This document shows, one piece after another, positions 45,331 to 54,092 of a stretch of DNA of 64,000 nt (position 1 is the first letter of the stretch; each line of letters opens with the position of its first letter). The translations under genes were made by a program, and so were the position numbers. The DNA is from Fabrea salina (lineage: Eukaryota; Ciliophora; Heterotrichea; Heterotrichida; Fabreidae), in the NCBI GenBank assembly GCA_022984795.1, contig JALIHJ010000033.1, positions 124,001-188,000 on the forward strand, in the 5' to 3' direction. The notes under the pieces are model-generated. The model saw only the letters and a program-made list of their open reading frames with translations, was not told the origin of the DNA and made no database searches.

Positions 45331-46086
45331 ATGAATTCGGGGATCCACCGCTTAATAGGCAAACTGGTGAGCAATCTTCTCCAAAACAAAGAAGACGAGT
45401 CTGAAACCAAGTCTTTAATTTCCCAACTTAAAGAAAAACCACCTGACTCCAAAAGCATTTCGTATGTTCATGGAAGTCATAAAGAGAGTTCATGCAGCTA
45501 TAAAGTCAAAAACTGCCAGGAAATTCATTGCTTGCAGTGCCTAAAAGCAACTTCTTTAATCAGCAAAAAGTGCGAACACGGAGTAGAATTGTCGCCTTAC
45601 GAACTCAACCACGTTGAAAAAAGCTTTTCTTTATACCTAAATAGAAAAAACCGCTTGGAAGAACTGAGATTTCTCTGCAGAGTATGCCAACAAAGCATTG
45701 TGAAGCTAGGTCCTTCTAGTTTCAGGAACTGCAAGTGTAAAGTTTGCCAGGAGTGCGAGGTTAAGAGTTATGTTAACAGGCGGTTCTTCTGCCCGATGAA
45801 TGGTTGCCACACACCATTTTCATGCCAGTCCTTGGACTATCTATATTCTTTAGTCAGGAATCCTGATAACGGAGGTGCTGAAGACCAAGTCTTTTTGCAA
45901 GGCAGACTTAACATGTGTGACGGGTGCAATTTAATCGTCGAAGAAGAAGGACTCAATAATACTGATAAGTGCCAGTGCTACCTGTGCTTTATCTGCGCAA
46001 ACTCAAAAGAAACTTGTCCAAGGTGTTTAGAAGAACTACAAGAAGAAAAAGAAGAAGAAACTAAACAAGACGAAGAAGGTTTTTAA
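45331..46086 (+). CDS. Cys-rich RING/zinc-ribbon-like protein, 251 aa
   Basis: Multiple Cys pairs are visible: CQEIHCLQCLKA (early), CRVCQQ, CKCKVCQEC, CPMNGCHTPF, then CDGCNLIV and CQCYLCFICANSKETCPRCLEEL. The last set fits a C3HC4-type or treble-clef RING-like fold, so E3 ligase activity is possible. The C-terminus is a Glu/Lys run. The domain order and Cys spacing do not match a standard RING exactly and no family is recognised. It runs 10 bp ahead of the bL27m gene. Confidence 0.7.
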   Translation: MNSGIHRLIGKLVSNLLQNKEDESETKSLISQLKEKPPDSKSISYVHGSHKESSCSYKVKNCQEIHCLQCLKATSLISKKCEHGVELSPYELNHVEKSFSLYLNRKNRLEELRFLCRVCQQSIVKLGPSSFRNCKCKVCQECEVKSYVNRRFFCPMNGCHTPFSCQSLDYLYSLVRNPDNGGAEDQVFLQGRLNMCDGCNLIVEEEGLNNTDKCQCYLCFICANSKETCPRCLEELQEEKEEETKQDEEGF

Positions 46087-46096
46087 TAGAATAAAT

Positions 46097-46615
46097 ATGT
46101 TCAGCACCACCCAAAAACTAACCACTGCACTGACAAACCCTGTAAGGTGGGCTACTAAGATGGTTGCAGGCGTAACTAAAAACAAGAAAGACTCAGCTGG
46201 CAAACGACTAGGCGTTAAGTTGTTTGGAGGACAAGAAGTACGCTACAACCAAATTCTAGTTAGACAGCGCGGGTTCAAGTGGAGCCCTGGTTACAATGTG
46301 TTTGTAGGCAAAGACCACACTTTGCACAGCGCAGCTGAAGGGTACGTGTGGCATGAGTGGAACCCTGTGAAGAAAAGAACTGTAGTTAGTGTTGTTCCAA
46401 TGAAGCTGCCTGAAAGGCCTAAGTTAAACCCAGTGTTTTGCTACCACCCAGAACTCCAACCTGAGCTGGCTGAAAACAACCCTCCACCTTCTGAGTTTCC
46501 AGTCAAACAAAAAACAAAACAAGAAAAACAAAAACACCAAAAAGAAATTGGAAGGCCACTTGTCCAGCCCAAGTATTCGGAACCCCTTAAAATAGATAAT
46601 CCTTTACTTTCTTAA
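46097..46615 (+). CDS. Mitochondrial ribosomal protein bL27m, 172 aa
   Basis: A component of the mitochondrial large subunit near the peptidyl-transferase centre. The L27 core spans about 20-100: KNKKDSAGKRLGVKLFGGQE, VRYNQILVRQRGFKWSPGYN and FVGKDHTLHSAAEGYVWHEW, with the AGGSTKNGRDS-type N-terminal loop replaced by AGVTKNKKDS. About 70 extra residues at the C-terminus are a basic, Gln/Lys/Pro-rich extension typical of mitoribosomal proteins. The Met-Phe-Ser-Thr start region is a plausible targeting peptide. Confidence 0.93.
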   Translation: MFSTTQKLTTALTNPVRWATKMVAGVTKNKKDSAGKRLGVKLFGGQEVRYNQILVRQRGFKWSPGYNVFVGKDHTLHSAAEGYVWHEWNPVKKRTVVSVVPMKLPERPKLNPVFCYHPELQPELAENNPPPSEFPVKQKTKQEKQKHQKEIGRPLVQPKYSEPLKIDNPLLS

Positions 46616-46621
46616 TATAAG

Positions 46622-47308
46622 ATGTTTAGACAAGTTAGACTTGGTTGGCTTAGGAACAAAGAACCCCTAGACTTAGTTGTGCTGAATTTTGAAAGCTTAA
46701 AAGGGTATTACACAGAACTTTCACCCAGAGCTAAAAACATCATTTGTACAGAAGGAGTGCTTAATTGGCTAGCAGGGCATTTGTCAGCCAACCCACTTTT
46801 ACCCCTTCCCACTAAACTAGTAGGCAACACAGACAATCTCTCCGAAGCAGCTAAGAACTACTCCCTTAGAATACCTCAGGAGTGCTTATTGGACTCCAAT
46901 TTGACTCAGGGAGAAAAAGCTCTGGACTTCTTAACTGGAGAAAGGCCAGGAGTAATACTTGGGGAACTTGAAGAAAGGTTTGACAGGAGCCTAGGAATAC
47001 TAAGCACTCTTCTGAACCCCAAGTTCAGTGAGGTAGACCTGTTTTTGCTTGGGAAATGCAACATAGCTTTTAGGTTATTTGGAGGAAATTACACAATCGA
47101 CCTAGAGGACAAAGAAATCTGGAAAGACTGCGGAATGTTTGCTTTAGGAAGTCCCTCCAAAGTAACCACTGAAGGGTTCCAGTGGGACCTTGAAGAAGAC
47201 AAACTCCAAATGGGAGGACTAGTGAGCATAGGCAACAAGCCTTTAAAAAACATTTTACATGTATATACAACTTCAGCTTTGCTGTGCACCTTCACTTTTA
47301 AGTGTTAA
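46622..47308 (+). CDS. Hypothetical protein, 228 aa
   Basis: I do not recognise a family. The protein is evenly hydrophilic, without TM segments or signal peptide, and contains LLLGKCNIAFRLF-like amphipathic helices. A GST-C-like helical fold around SEVDLFLLGKCNIAF is a weak possibility. It starts 6 bp after the bL27m stop on the same strand, and its stop shares TTAA (47305-47308) with the convergent kinase. Confidence 0.7.
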   Translation: MFRQVRLGWLRNKEPLDLVVLNFESLKGYYTELSPRAKNIICTEGVLNWLAGHLSANPLLPLPTKLVGNTDNLSEAAKNYSLRIPQECLLDSNLTQGEKALDFLTGERPGVILGELEERFDRSLGILSTLLNPKFSEVDLFLLGKCNIAFRLFGGNYTIDLEDKEIWKDCGMFALGSPSKVTTEGFQWDLEEDKLQMGGLVSIGNKPLKNILHVYTTSALLCTFTFKC

Positions 47309-48639
47309 AATATAACTTTTAGTTTAGTTTTGATGCCAGAAAGTAGCTCATCGATTTTATCCGGGCCTTTATAGTTGGCAAGCCACTTGTGGTTAAGTAC
47401 TTCTTGAGCACAGGGTCTTTCGTTAGGGTCTTTGTGAAGCATTTTCCTGATTAAGTTCCTAGCTTCCTTAGAGACGGTTTTTTTGAGCAAGACTTCTTGT
47501 TTGGTTATTTTTCTGTAAAGTTCTTTGTTCTTAGAGTTAAATGGGTAGTTTCCGTACAGCATAGCAAACAACACTACTCCACAAGCCCAGATGTCAGCAG
47601 GAGCTGGGCTGAACTCTTTGTGCTGGACTATTTCAGGAGCCATGTAGTTAGGTGTGCCGCAGAACATACTCATCTTTTCGCCGTTTTCAAAAGCTGTTGA
47701 AAAGCCAAAGTCTATGAGTTTGGCGTTGTTGTCGGTGTCTAGCAGTATGTTTTCGAGTTTAACATCTCTGTGAGCAACTCTTTTTTGGTGGCAGTAATTT
47801 ATCGCATCCATCAATTGGGCCAAAATTTTTTTGGCCTCGGCTTCGTTTAGGAGTTTTTCTCGTTTGTTCTTTATGTGAGTGAGTAGTGACTTAGAAGACA
47901 CAAACTCCATAACGATTATCACTTGAGTTAAAGTTTCTATTTTTTGATGGAACTTAACGATGTTGGGGTGGTCTAGAGACTTCATGACCGCAACTTCTTT
48001 TTCGAGGCTTTTTAAACGGCTGGGTTTATTGAGGAAGGACTTGTTGTATATTTTCAAAGCAAACACTTTTCCAGTTGGGGAGTGAATAGCTGACCTAACA
48101 ACTGCGTAGCCTCCTTTGCCTAAGATGTCTCCAAGTAAGTAGTCTTCTATACTGCCTCCTTTTTGGATTACTGGAAACTTACTTGAAGAGTGCGATGAGT
48201 TTGTTTCAGGAGTAATTGAAACCTTTCTAGGTTCCTTTTTTCCATACAATGATTTCAACGCACCGTTGAATTCTTTTGAAGGACTCGTTGGGCTCTTTTT
48301 CGGTCTTCTGAAAAGTTGAGTTTTTCTAAAGGTTTTCTTGGTTTCGTAGTTCTTTGAAAAGTTCTGAACTAAGTCAGTGTTGTTTTTGCGTTGGGTGAGG
48401 AGTTCATATTCGTTTGACTTCTTGTTTTCAAGTGACTTTCTTAGTTTGAATTTCTTATTAAGTTCATCAGTGTTGTCGATCAGGGTTCTGTTGATTGGTT
48501 TAAGAGACTTTCTATACTTTTCAATTAAGCTTTTGTTATTTGTGGGCTCTGGAGAATACCTCAATTTAAATTTGCGGGACTCAGGCATGTAAACAAAGTA
48601 GGGGTTTTCTTTTAGGTCAAAGCTTTTTCCTTTACTCAT
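47305..48639 (-). CDS. CAMK/SNF1-like Ser/Thr protein kinase, 444 aa
   Basis: A basic N-terminal ~160 residues (KFKLRKSLENKKSNEYELL, FRRPKKSPTSPSKEF) precede the kinase domain (about 165-435): LGKGGYAVVRSAIHSPTGK, VFALKIYNKSF, HRDVKLENILLD, the standard DFG in LIDFGFSTAF, and GTPNYMAPEIV. The layout resembles AMPK/MARK or CDPK-like kinases without EF hands. ATG 48637-48639 is used; the preceding in-frame TTG is not. The stop overlaps that of the convergent hypothetical gene. Confidence 0.93.
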   Translation of the reverse strand: MSKGKSFDLKENPYFVYMPESRKFKLRYSPEPTNNKSLIEKYRKSLKPINRTLIDNTDELNKKFKLRKSLENKKSNEYELLTQRKNNTDLVQNFSKNYETKKTFRKTQLFRRPKKSPTSPSKEFNGALKSLYGKKEPRKVSITPETNSSHSSSKFPVIQKGGSIEDYLLGDILGKGGYAVVRSAIHSPTGKVFALKIYNKSFLNKPSRLKSLEKEVAVMKSLDHPNIVKFHQKIETLTQVIIVMEFVSSKSLLTHIKNKREKLLNEAEAKKILAQLMDAINYCHQKRVAHRDVKLENILLDTDNNAKLIDFGFSTAFENGEKMSMFCGTPNYMAPEIVQHKEFSPAPADIWACGVVLFAMLYGNYPFNSKNKELYRKITKQEVLLKKTVSKEARNLIRKMLHKDPNERPCAQEVLNHKWLANYKGPDKIDELLSGIKTKLKVIF

Positions 48640-48662
48640 CAATTAAATGTTAATGATAATAA

Positions 48663-49667
48663 ATGTGTTTTTTCCTGCCACTTAGATGTCTGAAGCTATT
48701 AGCATTCATCGGGTGTGGTCTTTTATTAGGCGTCTGTGGAGCTTTGATTTGGCTTGGGTTCTTTTTAAAGGACCAAGAAGTTGTGAAAACCATTACTGAC
48801 TACTCTCACGAGATATTTTTAATCTTAGTGATTGCAGGGGCATTCTTGGGATTGGTTTTCTTGATAGGGTGTTTTGGCACTTGGAAAAAGAACTCGTGTT
48901 GTCTGGGTATATTTGTGATACTGAACTTTTTGGTAGGTGCAACTGTAGTTCTGTTAGGAGTCGGGCTTATCTATGCCAGACATACTATAGATAACGAATT
49001 AGGAACTACTGAAAAGTGCCTTGACAACTTTGAAGACGCAGACAGCGCTGTAGTTAGTGCCGAAAGGTACTTTTGTCATTTTGAATGTGCATGCACTATG
49101 AACGATGAAACTAAAAAAGAAACAAATTACTCAAAAGAAGTCATAACAGGAAGCGCTAAAAGCATGCTGAAGTGCGAACCTTGTGAAACCTTGGAAAACT
49201 ATGACGGGTCGAATGCTGATTATGTCAAAGGTGCAGTGCTTGATTGGCTGAAGCAAAATGTTAACCCAAACATAAATAAGGCCAACTGCAAAGAATACGC
49301 TAGCTCAGACGACATGCTAGACTACTACTTCACTGACGACGAGCAAAAGTACTTAAGTCTTCTTACATGGGTAGAAAAGCAGTTTAGTTGTTCAGGCTTG
49401 TGCTCCGCTCAAAAAATTTACTTGTTCAGTGATGTAAATCACGGAGTGCCAAAAGGGTCGTGCTACACTCAGTTGAGAAACTGGATAAAGGAACACTTTT
49501 TGACTTACGCAATAGTTTTTATATCTATTGGCTCTTACATGTTACTTATGGTTTTTGTGAGTTGCGGACTCTGTTGTAAAAAACCTGAAGGAAGCAGTTA
49601 CAAAAACGAGTCACTTGAAGCAAGGTTCCAGAAAGTCAACGAAAAAACCCAGAGATTCTTAAATTAA
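48663..49667 (+). CDS. Tetraspanin-like membrane protein, 334 aa
   Basis: Four TM helices: about 10-35, 48-70, 78-105 and 285-310, with both ends short. A large loop of about 180 residues lies between TM3 and TM4 and carries many Cys (CHFECACTMND, KCEPCETL, FSCSGLC, GSCYTQL). This is the tetraspanin layout, though a clear CCG motif is not seen. Tetraspanins organise membrane microdomains. Members in ciliates have longer loops than animal ones. It is divergent from the upstream kinase with 23 bp between starts. Confidence 0.8.
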   Translation: MCFFLPLRCLKLLAFIGCGLLLGVCGALIWLGFFLKDQEVVKTITDYSHEIFLILVIAGAFLGLVFLIGCFGTWKKNSCCLGIFVILNFLVGATVVLLGVGLIYARHTIDNELGTTEKCLDNFEDADSAVVSAERYFCHFECACTMNDETKKETNYSKEVITGSAKSMLKCEPCETLENYDGSNADYVKGAVLDWLKQNVNPNINKANCKEYASSDDMLDYYFTDDEQKYLSLLTWVEKQFSCSGLCSAQKIYLFSDVNHGVPKGSCYTQLRNWIKEHFLTYAIVFISIGSYMLLMVFVSCGLCCKKPEGSSYKNESLEARFQKVNEKTQRFLN

Positions 49668-49673
49668 AACTAT

Positions 49674-51020
49674 TTACACGCCCATCATTTGGGGAGTAAG
49701 GTCTGGGAAGCCCAAGTATCTACAGATTTCGTTTTCATTTCGAGGCTTCAAGGCAGGTTTGCCTTTAGCGTCGTACAAACCAGTACTGGTAAGTTTCATT
49801 CCTCTGCGCTTAGCTTCTTTCCTCATCATTTGATTGAGGTCTTTTGACCCTGAAAAGTAAAGAATTGCGTAAGGCAGTTCGTCCTTTTTGCACATATAAA
49901 TGTCAAGTCTTCTGTGGGGTTTTCCGTGCAACTTGCAGACTCCCATATACTTCTTTCTGGCTTCTGTGAAGGTGTGTGTGATTAAGTTGATTTCTGATAG
50001 CTTTTTAATAAGACTAGGCAAGACCTTAGAATAGTGCTCTGAAGCTATTACAAAGTCAAGGTCTTTGCTAAGAGTTTCGCCCCTTCTGTAAGACCCCCCA
50101 GTTTCTACGTGGGCTTGTGGGTCTAGTTGGTGAGTGTGCTTTTTGATTAGTTGTGCTATTTGCTCAGTTTCTTCTCTTGGAATCTTTTGTTGGAAGTCTT
50201 CTACAAGTCCAATAGCCATTTGTTGGGTTTGAGTGAACTCAGCTGGGTGCTTCCTTGAGTAGTCTTTGAGTTGGTGTAAGGAGTGAATTCCTTTTTTGTG
50301 GAGTTCTTTAGCTTTGGCTGAGCCAATCCCGTGGACTTGAGTGAGTTCTTCGATTTCCATAAGGTCTGTGTCGCTTTCAAGTTCTTCTACCCTTGAAAGT
50401 TCACCAGATTTAAGAACTTCTTCTACTTTTTGCAGAGTTTTCTGGCCGATTCCTTCTGTGTTGCGGATTTGATCAACACTAGTGACTGTGAAGGGCAGAG
50501 TTTTAATAGTACGGACAATGTTGTTGTAGCCTATGGCTCTTCCAGTATCTCCTTTAGACCTGTAGTGCTTTTCTAGTTTTTCAAACTGATCTGTAAGGTG
50601 TTTGTTGAGGTTGCCACGTCCTTTAGAGATTCCTTGCATAGGAAGGTTCTGTGTGCTAGTGGGAGTTTTGCCTCTTTTAGAAGTGACCAGGTTTTCTTTT
50701 TGGCGAGGAGACCGACTCCACACGTAAAGACTTTCACTCTGAGGTTCTCCTTTTGACAGCGAAGTGTGAACCCAGTCCGGAGTTACAAAGGTTGCTTTGA
50801 CTTGTTCTAAGTTGTCCACTCCTAGTTTCTTTTGGATTGTTTCTGGCGTTGAATGTGGAGGCACAATGATGTGGGTGTATTTGTTTTGGAATTCCATTTT
50901 GGGGTCCCACACATCGGTTTGCCCTTGGTTTTCCTCTGTTTTTTCTTTGATTTTTTGGGCTGAAGCTGCAGTGAGTCCTGCAAACTTGCCCAGTACTAGG
51001 ATCTTTTTGTCGGAAAACAT
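49674..51020 (-). CDS. Family X DNA polymerase (Pol lambda/beta-like) with BRCT, 448 aa
   Basis: A gap-filling polymerase for base-excision or end-joining repair. A BRCT domain occupies about 1-92 (KKILVLGKFAGL, THIIVPPHSTPETIQ, FVTPDWVHTSL). The 8-kDa/HhH region and the fingers follow (GDTGRAIGYNNIVRTIKTLP, IGQKTLQKVEEVL, VHGIGSAKAKELHKKG). The catalytic palm has GGSYRRGETLSKDLDFVI with the DxD pair and HRRLDIY with the third Asp. The C-terminus NENEICRYLGFPDL is typical. The BRCT-bearing layout suits Pol lambda. Relevant in ciliates, where programmed DNA rearrangement uses end-joining. Confidence 0.95.
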   Translation of the reverse strand: MFSDKKILVLGKFAGLTAASAQKIKEKTEENQGQTDVWDPKMEFQNKYTHIIVPPHSTPETIQKKLGVDNLEQVKATFVTPDWVHTSLSKGEPQSESLYVWSRSPRQKENLVTSKRGKTPTSTQNLPMQGISKGRGNLNKHLTDQFEKLEKHYRSKGDTGRAIGYNNIVRTIKTLPFTVTSVDQIRNTEGIGQKTLQKVEEVLKSGELSRVEELESDTDLMEIEELTQVHGIGSAKAKELHKKGIHSLHQLKDYSRKHPAEFTQTQQMAIGLVEDFQQKIPREETEQIAQLIKKHTHQLDPQAHVETGGSYRRGETLSKDLDFVIASEHYSKVLPSLIKKLSEINLITHTFTEARKKYMGVCKLHGKPHRRLDIYMCKKDELPYAILYFSGSKDLNQMMRKEAKRRGMKLTSTGLYDAKGKPALKPRNENEICRYLGFPDLTPQMMGV

Positions 51021-51063
51021 TTGTATTGGTTAAGATGGTTATTCTGAGATCAGAAATCTAAAT

Positions 51064-52173
51064 TTAACTAAGTTTACTCATATAGGTCTCTATCTGACTA
51101 AGCATAAACCTTGCAGCCGCACCTGGGTTTGTTTTTCGGGCACTTTTAAGTTTAAATTGCTTTCCGTATTGCTGGGTGTTTTCTGCTTCAATTAAGAATT
51201 CAAACTGGGAAAAGCTAACTTCGTAGACAAAGTCTAAGAAACTTTGAGAGTTCATAGCATCCAAGTCTTCTGCAGTGCACCCAAAAACCTCTTGGGCACT
51301 TTCAAAGGCTGTTACCTTGGCACTGCCTGTAGGGTCAATGAGTTGGATTTTGGCCTTGAAAAACACTTTGGACTCAGAGCTCGAGCAACTGGGGCAGCAT
51401 TCTTTTTCAAACTTCTTTTTGCAACTAGAGCATCCTCTGTAGAGCATTTTGTCTTTTTTTGAGTTTGCTAATTCTTCTTCTGAAGTATCTTCGCTGGAAG
51501 AGTAGAGGTTGCCTACATTTGCTAAGACTTTGCAAAACCTATCTGGGCTTTGAGTTAGCTCTCCTAGAGTCAGAAACTTAGGTGGTTTAGGTGCTGTAGT
51601 GTAGAACTGCGACCCAAATTTAGCTGAAAAATTCTGTCCTTTAAACTCTAAATTTTGGCAAACTAAAATACTTGAGTTTTCTTTAGCTTGGTATATTTGT
51701 TGAATAAAGGCGTGATTTTTAGGAACTGAAACACTTTTGACTTGGTTGCTATTCTTAAGCTGGACTTGTATGTTTTGGGGGTAGTCTTTTAAACCTACTA
51801 CGTAAGCTTTAAAGTCCACAAAGGTTTCTGGACTTAGTTCTGAAAAACTTTTGAGTTCAGGTTCTGTGGTAATTTCTGCTTGGCATTCTGAGATGCTAGA
51901 GTTAGCTTTAAAAATAATTTCGTAGTTGTTGTTTACGCACTTGAAACGCAGGTCTTTTACTGGCTGGGTTTTAAAGTTTGAGAAAAGGTAAGTTTGGTTG
52001 GGTTGAATTAGGTCAAAGTACTTGTGAGCTTCAGTTCCAAAGAAGGTTCCAAGTGTTTCTTTATGTTGAGTGTCTCTGATAATTATTTTAAAGTACTCGC
52101 ATTTTTTGCTACTCATCAGTTCGCTTTTAACTCTTACCTTCCCAAGCATCTTATCAGGGGTGTTTGGATCCAT
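51064..52173 (-). CDS. RPA1-like single-strand DNA-binding protein, 369 aa
   Basis: Tandem OB folds (about 10-95, 105-200, 215-360) with the RPA70 DBD-C type zinc site: YRGCSSCKKKFEKECCPSC. Strings KAKIQLIDPTGSAKVTAFES and LDFVYEVSFSQFEFLIEA match RPA1 C-terminal DBD. It is short (human RPA1 616 aa) and lacks an obvious N-terminal DBD-F domain, so it could be a paralog with a special role (as Teb1 is for Tetrahymena telomerase), or a normally compact RPA1. It has two Ser/Glu-rich stretches (SSSEDTSEEE). Confidence 0.82.
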   Translation of the reverse strand: MDPNTPDKMLGKVRVKSELMSSKKCEYFKIIIRDTQHKETLGTFFGTEAHKYFDLIQPNQTYLFSNFKTQPVKDLRFKCVNNNYEIIFKANSSISECQAEITTEPELKSFSELSPETFVDFKAYVVGLKDYPQNIQVQLKNSNQVKSVSVPKNHAFIQQIYQAKENSSILVCQNLEFKGQNFSAKFGSQFYTTAPKPPKFLTLGELTQSPDRFCKVLANVGNLYSSSEDTSEEELANSKKDKMLYRGCSSCKKKFEKECCPSCSSSESKVFFKAKIQLIDPTGSAKVTAFESAQEVFGCTAEDLDAMNSQSFLDFVYEVSFSQFEFLIEAENTQQYGKQFKLKSARKTNPGAAARFMLSQIETYMSKLS

Positions 52174-52229
52174 ATTTAATGAGACAACTGCTTGTATAGA
52201 ATTTCTTCGCCAAGTTTAATTATATATAA

Positions 52230-52898
52230 ATGCAGGGAGAGGACTCTGCACCTATGTTGGCTCAGCCTTATAATAATCCTTACGGTGCTTATGAACCGGG
52301 TAGGCAGCCGGGGGGTTACTCAAATCCTTACGCCGCATATGAACCGGGTATGCAGCCGGGGGGTTACTCAAATCGTCACGATATCTATGGATCAAATGAC
52401 CCCAACAACCGTCAAGTCGTTTTGCAAGGTTGTTATGCAAAGCCAAACCTTTTTAAGCTACTCTTCAAACAGACAAACTTCCAATACAACCTTAATGGAT
52501 ACCAGAGTTCGCCAATATCAAGTTTGATATCACGAAGCGAACTTCAGGAATACTTAGATTCAGTTTCTAGCCAAATGGGAAATTTAGAAGGCTTGAAGAG
52601 CAGGTGGATGAGTATTACTTCATTTTTAATCTTCGTACTTTTGTTTATCATCATTGCTGTGATATCGCTAGCCGGGATACCAGTCTTTCCAGTACCTTTT
52701 CTTATATCTTCTGTTTTTTTTATCATTGCGTGTGTTCTTCTTTTCTTAGGTACGAAAGCAGCCAATCATAACAAAGCAATTTACTCGCACGCCCTAGAAG
52801 CCATTATAGGAAGGACTAGGCATACACTGAACAGCAGAGGAATTCGAGTAACAATTAAACTTGCTGTTTCTTTAGAGTTCTCTACTGTCTACAGCTAA
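52230..52898 (+). CDS. Pro-Gly-Tyr-rich repeat protein with two TM helices, 222 aa (family member 1)
   Basis: The N-terminal ~60 residues contain two 16-residue repeats (NPYGAYEPGRQPGGYS, NPYAAYEPGMQPGGYS). Two hydrophobic helices lie at about 130-155 and 158-180 (FLIFVLLFIIIAVISLAGIP, FLISSVFFIIACVLLFL). The remainder is hydrophilic. The repeat resembles unstructured PGY motifs. Two degraded copies follow (53103-53653 and 53669-54080), and after the stop at 52898 a second open stretch in another frame reaches 53100. This copy may therefore also be truncated. No known family. Confidence 0.6.
   Translation: MQGEDSAPMLAQPYNNPYGAYEPGRQPGGYSNPYAAYEPGMQPGGYSNRHDIYGSNDPNNRQVVLQGCYAKPNLFKLLFKQTNFQYNLNGYQSSPISSLISRSELQEYLDSVSSQMGNLEGLKSRWMSITSFLIFVLLFIIIAVISLAGIPVFPVPFLISSVFFIIACVLLFLGTKAANHNKAIYSHALEAIIGRTRHTLNSRGIRVTIKLAVSLEFSTVYS
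52274..52375 (+). repeat. Two 48-bp direct repeats (PGY motif), copy 1
   Basis: Each unit encodes NPY.AYEPG.QPGGYS. The units differ at several positions, and the nucleotide string accggg is shared by both. Confidence 0.85.
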
Positions 52899-52908
52899 CT
52901 AACTCTAA

Positions 52909-53100
52909 TTCTTCAGCGATATAAATGGAAAGGAGACGTATTTCAAAATTTTGATTTGTACCGAATTATCAGATAATGGAGCAAATTTACAACCTGAAAT
53001 AGAACTCAAGCAACTGATCCAGAAGGAAAGAAAATGCAGGCGTAGTAAAAAAGCTGAAAGAAACTTTTTTTACTTAACTCTTAAAAACAATGGTTTATAA
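52909..53100 (+). pseudogene. Detached C-terminal-looking segment of the PGY family (member 1)
   Basis: From 52909 to the TAA at 53098-53100 one frame is open (FSDINGKETYFKILI ... LTLKNNGL). It is out of phase with the preceding gene by one base and no 15- or 16-nt intron with GT/AG fits. A similar segment follows member 3 (starting FSNIDENEY near 53926). This suggests the full ancestral protein was longer and is now broken, or that a sequencing/assembly indel lies near 52898. Confidence 0.4.
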
Positions 53101-53102
53101 AA

Positions 53103-53653
53103 ATGCTGCCTCATAGTCATCCTTACAATGCTTATGAATCTGGTGTGCAGCCAGGTGGCTACTCAAATCCTTATGACGCATATGGACAGGGTATGCAGCC
53201 AGGGGGCTATTTAAATTCTTACGCAGGCAATATACGCCTGAGGTGCGAACGAGGAGGGTGCATCATATGTATTATGATGCTTTGCTTATTTCCTTTTACC
53301 ATTTTGTACTCAACTCTTGCCCAGAAAGCCCAGCTAAAATTTATATCATTCTTATTCCAAATATTTTGTGTGCTATCGTCGTACAGATTTTTTTATGTAT
53401 GAAAGTGTGCAAAAATAGAGAATCCAATTCAATGGTTTTACGCATGTGTTGCATTCCAGTTGCTGCAATTACCATATTGATTGGTTTTTTTGTTCTGGCT
53501 GCATATGTTATTCCAACTGGTCCAGCAACCTTTTATATTTCCATTATTATGGTCATTTTGACTGCTGTGATTATTTTCTATTCATTTATTTCTGCTTTTA
53601 TCGCACAACGAAGGAGAACCTCATGGGTAACCAGCAGCAGTATTTCCATATAA
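53103..53653 (+). pseudogene. PGY-repeat family member 2, frame-disrupted
   Basis: The first part (53103-~53340) reads HPYNAYESGVQPGGYS, NPYDAYGQGMQPGGYL, then a hydrophobic helix (CIICIMMLCLFPFTILYS). The second part (~53330-53653), in another frame, reads several hydrophobic segments (IYIILIPNILCAIVVQIFLC, CIPVAAITILIGFFVLAAYV, YISIIMVILTAVIIFYSFI). No 15- or 16-nt GT/AG intron bridges them. Most likely a one-base frame change, or an assembly error, near 53320-53345. If intact it would be a four-TM-like protein with the same N-terminal repeats as member 1. Confidence 0.55.
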
Positions 53654-53668
53654 TTCTTAACCAATTAA

Positions 53669-54080
53669 ATGGAACAGGGAACTCTATACCATGCTAAACT
53701 TGAGCCCTACCAAAATTCTTACTTCCAAATCTCTTTCGTGGCATTTTACAATACATACTTGGTGGTTAGAAAACTCCTTAGTGGCTAATTCAATACCCCG
53801 GAATAAACTCCAAGAATATTTAGACCTAGTTGGTAGTGAAGTTAGAAACTTAAACGGGCTAAAAACAATTACTTTAAGAAGATAGGAAGAGTTCTTGTTT
53901 TCCAAGTGCAATCAATATATAGAGTGTCTTCAGTAATATAGATGAAAATGAATACCCTGTAAGGTCCAGATTTAGGTGACAATTCAGGATCTCTATAAAG
54001 AAGGAACAAGTGCACACTAAATACAAGAATTCTATAAAGATTTCAGGCATTTCATACTCTACTTCTTAATTCACTAATTA
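53669..54080 (+). pseudogene. PGY-family member 3, heavily degraded copy
   Basis: A segment near 53790-53883 reads IPRNKLQEYLDLVGSEVRNL, matching ISRSELQEYLDSVSSQMGNL of member 1 in order and spacing. Upstream (from ATG 53669) the frame is broken by stops; the downstream part (from 53926) echoes the tail of member 1. The PGY repeats are not recognisable. The level of decay exceeds that of member 2, so the array is ageing unevenly. Confidence 0.5.
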
Positions 54081-54092
54081 TAGATCTTTACA

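Noticed and set aside
45321-45458. N-terminal extension of the UBA-like protein
   Set aside because: It runs antisense through the start of the Cys-rich gene, and the ATG at 45320 suits the family length.
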